64,000 nt of DNA from Mugil cephalus (Eukaryota > Chordata > Actinopteri > Mugiliformes > Mugilidae): NCBI RefSeq assembly GCF_022458985.1, contig NC_061773.1, forward strand, positions 20,866,001-20,930,000. Direction: 5' to 3'. The position numbers and the translations under genes are program-made. Of the stretch, positions 43,563 through 55,237 are shown one piece after another (the first letter of the stretch is position 1; every line of letters starts with the position of its first letter). The notes below the pieces were generated by a model. The model had not been told where the DNA came from, made no database searches, and was given only the letters and a program-made list of their open reading frames with translations.

Positions 43563-43589
43563 GACGCATGCGCTGTAGCGTACAATTGG
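43563..43589 (+). promoter_or_regulatory. Probable top1 core promoter
   Basis: gacgcatgcgct (43563-43574) is close to the NRF1 palindrome and contains a tgacgc CRE-half-like string; an inverted CCAAT box attgg lies at 43585-43589. They sit about 120 bases before the start codon, in a position fitting a housekeeping promoter. Confidence 0.5.
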
Positions 43590-43708
43590 GACTTATCTTT
43601 TACACGACACCGTTTTCTCTTCATTCTGCCTGCATCCTCTCGCCGGTGTGTGGTGTTTAGTTTGTTTCTCTTTTTTGATTAGTTTTTTAATCAAACAGCG
43701 TCTAGGAA

Positions 43709-44706
43709 ATGAGTGGGGACCATTCCCACAACGAGGACCAGGTAATGTCAAAATGTGTTTTGTAATGTCATTACTGTTGGTTACTATGTGCTGTTTTTGT
43801 GGCCGTTTTACTCGCTTGGTTTGACAAGGTAACTCGGCTAACAGTGAATGGTAATTGCTAGCGCGCGTTAGCCTACTGTCTGTCATTTTGTTGTTAACAG
43901 CGTCCAGACAAGTTGTCACATTTACATTTGGAGGGCCTAAAAACGCACTGTCTGGTTGGCACTTGGGGTTTATGTAGGGGTGTATAAAAGTGAGATGGGT
44001 AAATATATATTGTGGGTTAGCCGTGACCGGTGTTAGCCATAGCGGCTACACTTGGAGCCGCTAAGTCATATTACCAGCCAACGTAGCATGCTAGGCTAGG
44101 CTAGCTAACAAACTGTCGCTCTGCTATACAGCAAGTTCAAAGTTAGTTAGCCGGCTAGTTAGCTAACCCACTGGAAAATTTAACAGTCATATGTCTTTGG
44201 TTTTTCAGATTGACTGTGGCTCACGCATCAATGGTAAGTTTATAACATTAAGCCAACGAATGGAAATGAGTATTTTCCTCAAATTCTGACACGTCTTACA
44301 TTAACTGTCTCAAATGTAACATTGCGTTAGTTCTCAGTAGAGGACAGAAATGGCGTCCAGAGACTAAGTCCTCGGTCTCACTCACAAGCGCCTATTGTTC
44401 AAAAGGGAGGTCTTGTAAAAGCTTTTCGGAACATTATTTTCCAGATCCGGTCTTATATTTACACACAGATGGAGGTGTTTTATCAGTTTACCGCATCAGA
44501 AAGTCTTGTTGGTTCGCTTTTAAGGGCACATTTCCCACCTGAAAGTGAGGGTTTGGGGGTTGAGGACTTAGTCTCTGCGCCATTTTCTTTTTCGCTGTAG
44601 CGGCCTGGTTGTGTTGCAAGCTGAACCCAGGCTGTGAAGTGCAGATGGCTGTGTGGAGGAGAAATGCGAAGGCAGAGTGCTTCAAGTGGTGATCAAGGAG
44701 GCTATC

Positions 44707-44738
<32 letters not shown>

Positions 44739-47700
44739 GTTTACCCGAGATTCATAGCTTTATGTTATATTTTATTATCGCTACAGGGAATACATGCCGG
44801 GAGTGGATCGTTTTTAAGTTGGACCCTCACTTCGACAGCCAACACATCAAGTCAATAACTTTAATTTACAGCATATTGCGTTATGTTAAACAGTATATTC
44901 AGCATTGGATGGTCTTTACAGTGTCTTAAAGTAAGAAAGATGAGTTTAGAACATTTTGTAATGCCAATGTATTTGTACAGTGAAACTTTAGGAAAAATTA
45001 AATGTAATGAATTTTACACAAAACGCACACCAATAACCATGACTAGACATTTTGTAATCTCAAGTATGTTTATGTGAACTGTTCATCCCTTTTGGGAGAT
45101 TTTACCAACTTAGTGTGGTGGGTTATTGATCCGAGTTGGAGGCTTTTGTATTTTTAAAAAAATTCTCTAGACTACGTAAATACTTATGTAAGTCAACAAA
45201 TATTTATTTTAATGTTATTTGGGTCATTAAGGGAAAAGGAAATTAATTTAACATGGATGAGAGTCGAGCCTATTTAGGGTTTAGTCATTTCCTTACTACT
45301 GAACCGCTCACTGATTTTCGATGACTTTCAGTTTGGGACGTTATTGCTTGTGATCGTCCCATACTGACAAACCAGTGGTAAATGGGCAACCCCGAAAACA
45401 TGCAATCTTGATTTTCTCACTGTTAAAGGGAGTGTTGGGGTATCATTGAAAGGCTTTTTTTTTTTTTTTCTTTTTTTCTTGACTTGCATGTTTCGACCTG
45501 TCGGTAGTTTCATATTGTCTCAAAATATGAGACTCATGCACACAGTAGGAGGTGCTGTGCTACCGTGCAGTAGATTTTGTCGTTTTGATTACAGTGAGTG
45601 TACCATGGCACCATTTAATGTTTTTAGTTAAACCAATCTCTGTGGACTTTTGGAGCCTCATTTATTATCAGTTCATAAAGGTGTTGTCTTAATTGGCCTG
45701 TCAACTTTAGCCCTGTCGTTTGCATCTTGTCACTCGTGTATAGGATTGTACCAGTCATAGTTTCACCCTCAGTTAGATGTTGGTCCCGGTAGAGGTAGAC
45801 ATAATTATGCTATCTTAATGTTTTAGCATATCCCCCTTTTCCCCTCCCAGACTCTCACAAGAATAAAGACAAGTATAGAGACAAGGAACACAAACATAAA
45901 GACCACAAGAAGGACAAGGAACGGGAGAAATCCAGACATGGCGACAGGTATAGTCTGTGTGTTTTCAGAGTCTGCAGTTTATTTCAATTGAATATCCAAA
46001 GCTGGATCAACCCAAATGAATTGTTGTGCATTTATCAAATTCTAGTGATCACAGGGACTTCTCTGAAAAAAAACACAGAGACAAGGAGAAGATGAAGCAC
46101 AAAGATGGCAGCACAGACAAATACAAGGACAAGCACAAGGATAAGAAGGTGATTTACCATGTAGATAATTGTGAAAGGATTTTTGTTTGTGCATATATTG
46201 TTTATCAAATAGTGCAGTCGCGCTAAATCACAATCAGAATATATGGATCTCTCAAGATATGCTAGATTTTCTCAGTATGCCTTTATAATTCAGCTTTTGT
46301 GTGTATTTTTTTCTTTTTAACAACATTAACATTTCAGATGAAGTCCCTTGATGGTAAAGTCAAGAAGGAAAAAGAGAATGGTTTTGCCAGGTATGTGCTT
46401 TCTCCTCCGTGTTATTGAAGATACAACAGATGCTTTTCCATACGAAGTATGTGTCTGATTTATTTATTTATTTTGTCTGGCAGTCCTCCACATGTGAAGT
46501 CCGAGCCGGAAGATTTTTACCACTCTCCTAAACACCACTCTCTGAAAAGAGAAAGAGATGATGACGACAATGAGTAAGTGGGCTTTGCCTATAGACTTGA
46601 TTTTTTTAGGGTCTCCAGTATCTGTTTAGTCGTTCTAGTGATTGAAGTTTGATCCGTCCGACTTGTAACATGGGGTGTTTGTTTCAGCTCTGAATTCAAG
46701 CCTAAGAAAATAAAGACTGAAAATGACAAGAAAGCAAAGAAAAAGAAACTAGATGATGAGGTAAGCGGAGGTTTCCAGCAGAATGCAAACTTACTCTTGG
46801 GTTTCTGATTTGTTTTTATTTTTTGAAGAATGAGGGGAAAATTCTTGATTTTTATCTCAATGTTGATACTGAATATATATAATGTCCTTCTGCCTATTGT
46901 GGAGTTTAAGAACTTCAAAACTTTCTCTTCCTTGTTCAGGACATTAAGTCTAAAAAAACAAAAAACAAAAAAGGAGAAGTCACTGGAAAAAAGAAAGCAA
47001 AGAAAGAGCCAGAGGAGAAGTGGAAATGGTGAGTTATTACATTATCCTAGCTCTTCTGCTGTGCCTCAGTGCTTATCAATAGAGTGGTATCATGTAGTTT
47101 TGTCCTCCTTTATCATTTGACATCAGGTGGGAAGAGGAGAGATACACAGATGGTGTCAAATGGAAGTTCCTGGAACACAAAGGACCAGTGTTTGCGCCCC
47201 CTTACGATCCCCTTCCTAACAATGTCAAATTTTTTTATGATGGTAAGATCACATTTTGTACAGGAGTGCTCACTGTTTGCATCAGTCAGGTTCTGCTTTG
47301 CTTGGTGGCACGTTTAAATGTTTTTTTTTCAAATTTCAGGTAAACCTATGAAGCTAAGCCCAGAAGCCGAAGAGGTGGCCACATTCTTTGCCAAAATGCT
47401 GGACCATGAGTACACCACTAAGGACATCTTTCGTAAAAACTTCTTTAAAGATTGGAGGAAGGTATGGAGGAAAAGTATGCACTCTTCTGAATAAAATCTG
47501 TCTGGTAAGGAAGATGACTGTATTTGTAATGTACCATATTGTTTTCAGGAAATGACTTCAGAGGAAAAGGCCAAGATCACTGACCTGAAGAAGTGTGACT
47601 TCACTGAGATGGGAGAATACTTCAAGGCCCAGTCTGAAGCCAGGAAAGCCATGTCAAAAGAGGCGAAACTGGTTGGTTATTACATGTATACTGACCACAA

Positions 47701-50700
47701 GTGGCTGAACTGTTCAGGCAATTATGTTAAATGGTGTTGTAGGTTTAGGAAGCCCTTGTCCCAGTTCATCTCATTTTTTACACTTGATCTGAAAGGAGCC
47801 GCAATATGGAAGTAATCCTCTCCCTTTGATGGCCACATGATGGCAATCATTAAGTAGTGAATGTGGAAATGATCCACACTCGTGTCCCTTTTACTGAATT
47901 ATTTATTTTTTTCCTCCTACAACATCCTGTTTGTGCTATTTCCTTCTGTTTGTAGAAAATAAAGGAAGAGAACGAGCGCCTCTTGCAGGAGTACGGCTTC
48001 TGCATCATGGACAACCACAGGGAACGTATCGCTAACTTCCGCATCGAGCCCCCGGGCCTGTTCCGTGGTCGCGGAGACCATCCTAAAATGGGAATGCTCA
48101 AACGCCGCATCAGACCGCAGGACATCATCATCAACTGCAGCAAGTGAGTGACGGGTTCGCTTTTTATCGAGAGTTGATGAATGGACGTGTTCAGTGTAAT
48201 AATTGAATGTTTTAATGTGTTCCACAAAGGGACTCCAAGTACCCCGAGCCTCCTCCAGGCACCAAATGGAAAGAAGTTCGTCACGACAACAAGGTGACTT
48301 GGTTGGTGTCGTGGACGGAGAACATTCAGGGCTCCATCAAGTACATTATGCTGAACCCCAGCTCCAGAATCAAGGTGGGTGAATTATGCTCTACATGAAT
48401 GTTTTGACCTGGTTTAAAGTGGGTCTCTAGCCAGGCTTCAGTCTGGGTCAAATGACTACGCGGGTATCGTCTGTACTGAGTTTGTCTGCAGGTGTCATTG
48501 TAGACCTTCTTGTAATGTGACCATTTGCTTCATGGGATTGTTTTTTTGTTTTTTTTCCTCCTTCCTTTTTCAATAAAGAGGGTTATGATCAGTGTGCTAC
48601 TGTGCATGCATTCACATGACTAATAAAAAAACACTAATTGATTAGTCACTCTTCTCTCATCTCTTATTGCCGTTTGTCTTGCAGGGAGAGAAGGATTGGC
48701 AGAAGTATGAAACAGCTCGTCGTCTTAAGAAATGTGTGGACCGTATCAGAGCCCAGTACCGCGAGGACTGGAAGTCCAAGGAGATGAGGATCAGACAGAG
48801 GGCCGTGGCGCTCTATTTCATCGACAAGGTGAAGTTCCATTACTAATATTGACGTACCCTCAGTGTGTGTGTGTTCATAGCTCCGGGCGAGTTTAATGTA
48901 ATGTAATAGTGACTATTTTACAAGTATTTGGTGCTTGATTGTCCTTCAGTCGGTGAAATGTCTTTTATAAGTCACACTTAATGGAAATATCCTGGTGTCC
49001 ACTAGCTGGCTCTGAGAGCGGGTAATGAGAAGGAGGAAGGAGAGACTGCGGACACGGTGGGCTGCTGCTCGCTGAGAGTTGAACACATCAAACTCTATCC
49101 AGAGAACGATGGTCAAGAGTTCGTGGTGGAGTTCGACTTCCTGGGTAAAGACTCGATCCGCTACTACAACAAAGTTCCTGTGGAGAAAAGGGTAAGGAGC
49201 GTTTTGCTGTTTGACCAACTTGCTGTTATATAGTATTGGAGTGTGTTAACTCTCCCTCTGTATTCATGTTTGTAGGTATTCAAGAATCTGCAGTTGTTCA
49301 TGGAGAACAAAGGGCCTGATGATGACTTATTTGATCGCTTGAACGTAAGCTGAATATTAACTGGGAACAATATATCCTTTTAGTTTATACATTTTTGTTT
49401 TAAGGCTAATTTGTCTAAAATAATGGTCTCATGAGTATAAAATAAGTAAACGCTGCTCTGACATGAGTACCCGCTTTGTTTCTCCAGACCTCTATTCTGA
49501 ACAAGCACCTTCAGGAGTTGATGGACGGTCTCACAGCCAAAGTTTTCCGTACATACAACGCCTCAATTACTCTGCAGCAACAGCTGAAGGAGCTCACAAA
49601 TGGTGCGTCTTCATTCAAGTCAGCCATTTATAGTCAAAGGATGTATGAACTTTGACACACTGATCCTGATTGAATGTCCATTCTTTTCTTATTTTTGTAT
49701 TGCTAGATTTTTCTTATATTTTCTTTTTTGTACTTGTATCTCTTAGACTTGTATGATCCACAAGTTGCACAAAAAAAAAAAAACTCTTCAGAACAACACC
49801 TTGTTTAGTCTCAAGTAGAAAACTTTATTTTTTTTTTTTTTAATAATGCTGTACTCTTTATCTGTCTAGCGGAGGAAAACATTCCAGCCAAGATCTTGTC
49901 CTACAACAGGGCCAACAGAGCTGTGGCCATCCTGTGTAACCATCAAAGGGCTCCACCTAAGACGTTTGAGAAGTCCATGCAGAACCTGCAGACTAAGGTA
50001 AAGATGTGTCCACAAGCTTACTAATGACATGAGGGTTTGTTTATATCCCCAATGAACGTGGCACTTCATTTAAACCAAAATGTTAGAGTTTATTGAAGGG
50101 ACGATGAAACAAGGACACCATAACTACATTGTGCTCTGCTTCTAATTTTGAACCTTTACGTTTCACCAATAACCAGTGGGTGAGGTCGGCACAAGTACTG
50201 ATTCACAAATGCCAAAAGACTTGTGTTGTGTAAATGGTGGTTAATGGCATTATTGTGGTCTGTTTTGAAGAACAGACTAGCTGACCAACATACCCTGCAG
50301 CACTGTAAATACCTTCAGCCTGTTCTGGTCGAGCCAATAAAACAACTTTATCCACGGTCTGGTGTCTTTCAAAAGCCTTTTGACCATATGATGTGGATAA
50401 GTGGTGCTGTGATTTGAAAATCACCTGTATAATGGAGCAGTGAGTGAACAAAAGTGGTGTGTAGCATTATTGCATAAACTGAAAATGAACCAAAGCGACT
50501 TTTCTCCTCAGTGTAGACCTGAACAATTTAAAAGAAATTTAAAAGTACAATGAATTTCAGTTTTGCTCACACTACGGTATTATTTGACAATGTGTGATAT
50601 ACAGTAACTCGATGTGTGAGTTCCTGTAATGAGCCGACTCCTCGCTCTCTGAATGAGTGAGCGCTGTCGCTTCCATCTAACATCTCTGATATTGTCAAGC

Positions 50701-51303
50701 AAATTAACAGTCGAGTGTTTTTCAGCACTGCTTAATCCCTAAAACTACTCACTGTCCGTCTTAGATTGATGCTAAAAGGGACCAGCTTTCTGATGCCAAG
50801 AGAGAACTGAAGAGCGCCAAGGCCGACGCCAAAGTACGGAGAGACGAAAAATCCAAAAAGTAAGTTGACTTTACACAGATGTATAGTTCTTGTTTCCCCA
50901 CACCTTGAACCATATGTATCACTGGTTACGTCTATAGGGCAGTAGAGACCAAGAAGAAGGCAGTTCAGAGGATAGAGGAACAACTGATGAAGCTGGAAGT
51001 GCAGGCAACTGATCGTGAAGAGAACAAGCAGATTGCCCTCGGCACCTCCAAACTCAACTATCTGGACCCTCGCATTTCTGTGGCCTGGTGAGACGACGGT
51101 CTTGAATGTTTTAAAATCGTGTTATTTCTTCGGTGCAACAGACTGTGTCCTCGAGTGTCGTCCGCAGCATCTTAATCTGTATCTGGCGCTTGTCTCGCAG
51201 GTGTAAGAAGTGGGGCATTCCCGTTGAGAAGATCTACAACAAAACCCAGCGTGAGAAGTTTGCCTGGGCCATCGACATGGCAGATGAAGACTATGAATTT
51301 TAA
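43709..51303 (+). CDS. top1: DNA topoisomerase I, nuclear (type IB)
   Basis: Relaxes supercoils in replication and transcription by nicking one strand through a 3'-phosphotyrosine. Twenty-one coding exons: 43709-43741, 44209-44233, 45851-45947, 46046-46148, 46338-46390, 46484-46573, 46688-46760, 46940-47028, 47127-47242, 47340-47461, 47549-47671, 47956-48143, 48230-48374, 48685-48828, 49006-49191, 49276-49344, 49488-49602, 49870-49997, 50765-50859, 50938-51087, 51201-51303. They join to 748 residues (human 765, also 21 exons). The first 180 residues are the Lys/Asp/His-rich nuclear targeting tail. The core starts at [18 protein letters not shown], and the catalytic core includes [32 protein letters not shown] and [10 protein letters not shown]. 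The coiled linker is the [19 protein letters not shown] region. The active Tyr lies in [15 protein letters not shown] (about residue 706), near the C-terminus MADEDYEF. All key motifs are intact. Confidence 0.98.
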
Positions 51304-52544
51304 ATCCCATTTGTGGTTTTAAATGATTCACTTTTTTTTTTTTTTTTTTTCTATTGGATACTTGTTTTTTTTTTTTTTTTTTAGCTTAACTGAATTTTGC
51401 TCGATGGCCAGACCTGACAAGGAATTTCAGAAAGGTTCAGCAGGAAAAACATTGACGACACGGTAAGACAAAATGAGGCCATTATGAAGTGACGAGAGGG
51501 TGTTGTGGATAGTCTAAACATCTGATCTGAGATCAGGCAGCCAGGCTGAACTATACCCACAACTGAGAATCAAGACATAGTCCCGTAATTGGAAGGTCCT
51601 TTTACCTTTGTCGCCGTCCTTCCTTGGGGACGCATCCTGACAAAGCCTGAACTTTGAACTCTGTGGTCCTATAGCTACTGTATTAATGAAAAGAAAAAAG
51701 CTTTGTATGGTTTTATTTTTCTTGGTTCACTCGCTCTGTATTTTAGCCCACCCATGTATTATTAATGAATTCTATATTTTGATAGACAAAGTAAAAAATC
51801 AAATGAATTTCCTTAACTACACCCACGCGCCTTTCGAGGAAATGGGAAAACGTGAGCGTCTGTGTGTGCGCGTGCATGTGTGTATGAGGGGCTCAACCGT
51901 GGAGGCTGTCTGTTTGGGTGGATATTTTAAACTGGACTATGTTGTATTGTTGAGCGTGAAAGAGGATGTCTGTGCAAGCAAAGGGGAAAATACTGCAACC
52001 ATGTCAATATTTACTTAAGCAAGCAGAATGTGAATATTTTGTTTTACAGCCTCGGATCAGGGACTTTTTTTTTTTTTTTTTTTTTTTTCAATGTAAATGT
52101 GAACCAATCATTGTAATCCTCTTGCGTTGCGAGCGTCCTCCGAATCTCTCTGCATAGCCCTGTGTACATCTGATTTTAACTTAATTTAACAATTGTTCAA
52201 GAAAACTCCCTCATCTGTTACTTGAAAATAATGCTATGATAATGTATTTAAAGTCAGTTAATGGAAAGTGTTTTTTCTCCTAGAGGGTTGTGTGAGGGAT
52301 ATCAACTTTTGCCAAAAAAAAAAATCTCCAAACTGTTACAATTTAGGAAGGGTTTTAAATTGTGTAATGATTGAGGATAAAGACATGTAACATTAATGTG
52401 AATTATCAGTTCATTTTATTCCACTCTTACGATAGGAACATTGATGTAAGTAGCTGTAAAGCCAACATCCTACTCCTGTTTTACCTTTTTGTCATAGCCT
52501 TTGATCATGTTTGAGTTTTTAAGCTCATTGTAGGTTGAAAAATT

Positions 52545-52550
52545 AATAAA
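52545..52550 (+). promoter_or_regulatory. Poly(A) signal of top1
   Basis: AATAAA about 1.24 kb after the stop, followed by a GT-rich stretch (tctccttgtgagttttcttt). The 3' untranslated region contains long T tracts at about 51333-51350 and 52064-52088. Confidence 0.75.
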
Positions 52551-52570
52551 AACCCTACAGGTAAAAAATA

Positions 52571-53090
52571 TATGGTCTCCTTGTGAGTTTTCTTTCATTT
52601 TTGTGGCAGTTCCTCATCTTGAAGAAGTTCAGATTTTAAACTCCTTGAATAGAGGGTTTATATGTAGCACAGCTAAGGGCAGCGTGAGTCTAAACTTGAT
52701 CTCAGGACATTAATCTTGTGTAATGCTATATTCAAGGTTAACAAGACGTAAAGCCAAACGAGTTGTATCAACGTCACGCGTTTCCACGGTGTATGGTTTC
52801 TTTGAAAACATCTGGAAGGCGGCTTATTTTGCAGAAAGCTTTCACTCCCCGTAAAAATCCAGTATCTGTCGTAAGCGACGAGACGTCTAAAAATGAACAG
52901 GATCCTCTGCGGTTTTGCAGTCGCCTGCACAAACTGCATTTTCATCTACTCGCCAGCAGGTGAGGCTGCAAGCATTTCTCAAGTCCCATCTCCCTGCACG
53001 CTCCTTTCACACCCCTCGTAATCTGGCTGCTAGAATTCACTCCTGGTGCGAGGTGTTGAACAAATAATGACACTTTACATCTTGGTGAGT
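52571..53090. other. Short spacer between the convergent top1 and zhx3 ends
   Basis: About 500 bases separate the two poly(A) signals, which face each other. Short open frames on both strands have no family resemblance, and no PLCG1 exon or other gene fits here. Confidence 0.6.
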
Positions 53091-53096
53091 ATTCGG

Positions 53097-53102
53097 TTTA
53101 TT
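53097..53102 (-). promoter_or_regulatory. Poly(A) signal, probable end of zhx3
   Basis: AATAAA on the minus strand, giving a 3' untranslated region of about 2.1 kb below the zhx3 stop at 55238. The region contains T-rich tracts (53180-53216) read as A runs on the transcript. Confidence 0.55.
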
Positions 53103-54464
53103 CTGTAAAGATTCAGAAGTGTAGAAAGGATGATACAACAGTGCTTTATGATCAGACTATTTCATAAAAGTTTTTTCTTTTTTTTTTCTTTTCTTTTTTT
53201 TTTTTTTTTTTTTTAAGTGATCATAACACCGTAAGTCCAGATTCCATTTATCTCAAACCAAAATAAATTTGTAACATTCGACACAAGTGCATACACTGCT
53301 GGTAGGAGATCAACCTCCAATTTCACTTTGGATGGTATAGCACCGTTCTTAGCTATTAGCAGCTTGACAAAGATGCAGCTTAGTAGGATTCATGTAGTGA
53401 CTGTATGTTTATATAAACACAAGAAAATTCAGAGGAGAGCAAAGATCTCCCCATTTGGCTCTCTAGCTAGCACAATATCTCACTCTGTCAGTGTCTAGGG
53501 ATCAAATTGATAATTTTGCTTTAAACAACATTTTGCCAGTAACAATATTTGATACAATTACAGCTTAAAGTTAAACATCTCCAAGTGTACAGAAAGCAGC
53601 ACAAGATTTATTTTTTATTTTTTTTTTCACAGATATAGACCAACAGTGACCATCAATGCACTGGCATGTTTTTTTTTTCTTTTTTTTTAATTCTATTTTT
53701 TTCTTTTTCTTTTTTTTTTCCTGGACAGCAACAGTAGCTGGAAAGCGAAGTGATGGACAGACAGGTCATATAAACACATGGACAGAGCTGAGTAAGGCAA
53801 CGTTAGCGTGACAGGCTTCTCTCTGTTCAGTTTGCAGGGCAGTGTAGTGTATTGATCTTGACAGAGCTGTCAATAACTTTACTGTGGAGCAGTGTGATTT
53901 TTAGCATTGCTGTCTTCATTAGTGCATTGTATATAGTCTCTTGCGTGTAGCTGAACTGTAAAGTGATCACCAACATTTATACAGATCTAAATAAAACATG
54001 TTTGATTGCATCTGGACTTACAGTGACTATAGAAGAGTAAATAGAATTGAAAAAAAAAATAATAAAATAACGGAAAAAGTAAAATTCAAGGCAGTGCTGA
54101 AGTACTGGTTGCTAAAAAAGTAAAAAATATCACAAAGCCAACAATAACATTTCCTTGACACATCTTTCTGTTTGTCCAGTCAGTACAAACCCTCTTTTAT
54201 AGTGCAGTTTCAATCATATATATATATTTCTCCCTCTGACCCAAAAACAATATCTCTCGGCCCTATCCTACCCTATCTTCGCTCATTCAAGTCAGTTTTC
54301 CAGTCAGTGTGCGTCTTTTCTCTTTCTTTTCTTTGATCCCTCGTACTGACCTCATTGTGCACCCTCCCCACACAACCACAAAGAAGCATGAAAGGCTTAA
54401 ACATCACAGGACTCAAAGGTGAGAAGTTCTTTCTTTTGACGATGGCAGGAAGTGATGGCAGATG

Positions 54465-54512
54465 GAAGAAGAAGAAGAGGAGGAGGAAGAGGAGGAGGAG
54501 GAGGAGGAGGAG
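54465..54512. repeat. (GAA/GGA)n purine repeat
   Basis: gaagaagaagaggaggagga and further GGA units to 54512, about 48 purine bases in the zhx3 3' region (or intron). Read on the zhx3 strand it is a pyrimidine tract. Confidence 0.9.
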
Positions 54513-54714
54513 TAGGAGGGGTGGGGGGTATTCACAGTTACAGTCAGAGTCCAAACGGTCCAGCTACAATCACATCTGCTGTCATTATGAACACTCTTTT
54601 ATTTTTTTTTTATTTCTTTCTTTTTGTTTTTTTTGTTTTTTTTCAGACCACAGCCAGGGGAGCGAGTCGGCCTTTTAAACGTGGTGTTCCTCTGGCGACA
54701 CTGGGCCGGCTTCA

Positions 54715-54748
54715 TCACACCTCCAGCAGCTCCATCCTCAGGCGATCC
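54715..54748 (-). other. Candidate alternative last coding exon of zhx3
   Basis: On the minus strand an acceptor with a T-rich lead (gttgttttttgcctgtgtgt ... ccaacag) is followed by a frame reading DRLRMELLEV then stop TGA at 54717-54715. It matches the phase of a donor gggcag|gtactt at 55275/55274 inside the zhx3 frame (NQG-AG). Splicing would replace the last 11 codons, RYLSRNNPFTYY-like, with this tail. The next acceptor-like signals gave no such clean frame. Unproven. Confidence 0.4.
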
Positions 54749-55237
54749 CTGTTGGCAACACACACACAGGCAAAAAACAACACGCGCAAGTTGTGAGGAC
54801 CCCGGTTGTGTTGTAATGCTGTTGTATAGTAAGCAAGGTACAATTCGAGAGGCAGCGCAGTAAAAGGACGCCTGGTTAACTTGCCTCTCAGAAATCCACC
54901 TCACTGAAGACAATTGTCATGATTTATTCACATATATTAGCATGCGCTCTCAATCTATAATTCAGCAGGCCAGACTCCTACTTATCTAAAAATAGCTACT
55001 TAAACACAGACCTTTGATTGTCTGAATAAGCTACTCAGCGTGACTACCTGTACACACTTCTCCTGCTTTTTATTTTTTTATTTTTTACTGTACATGCAGC
55101 AGCCACTACAAACAACAAGCTGTCATGCTTTTATCACTCCACCTGGCGAACATTGTTTCTGCTTTTCTTGACTGATAAATAGCACTAAGCTTGTAAAATA
55201 TCAAAAAAAAACTCGGTGACTGAAAATATTTCTTACT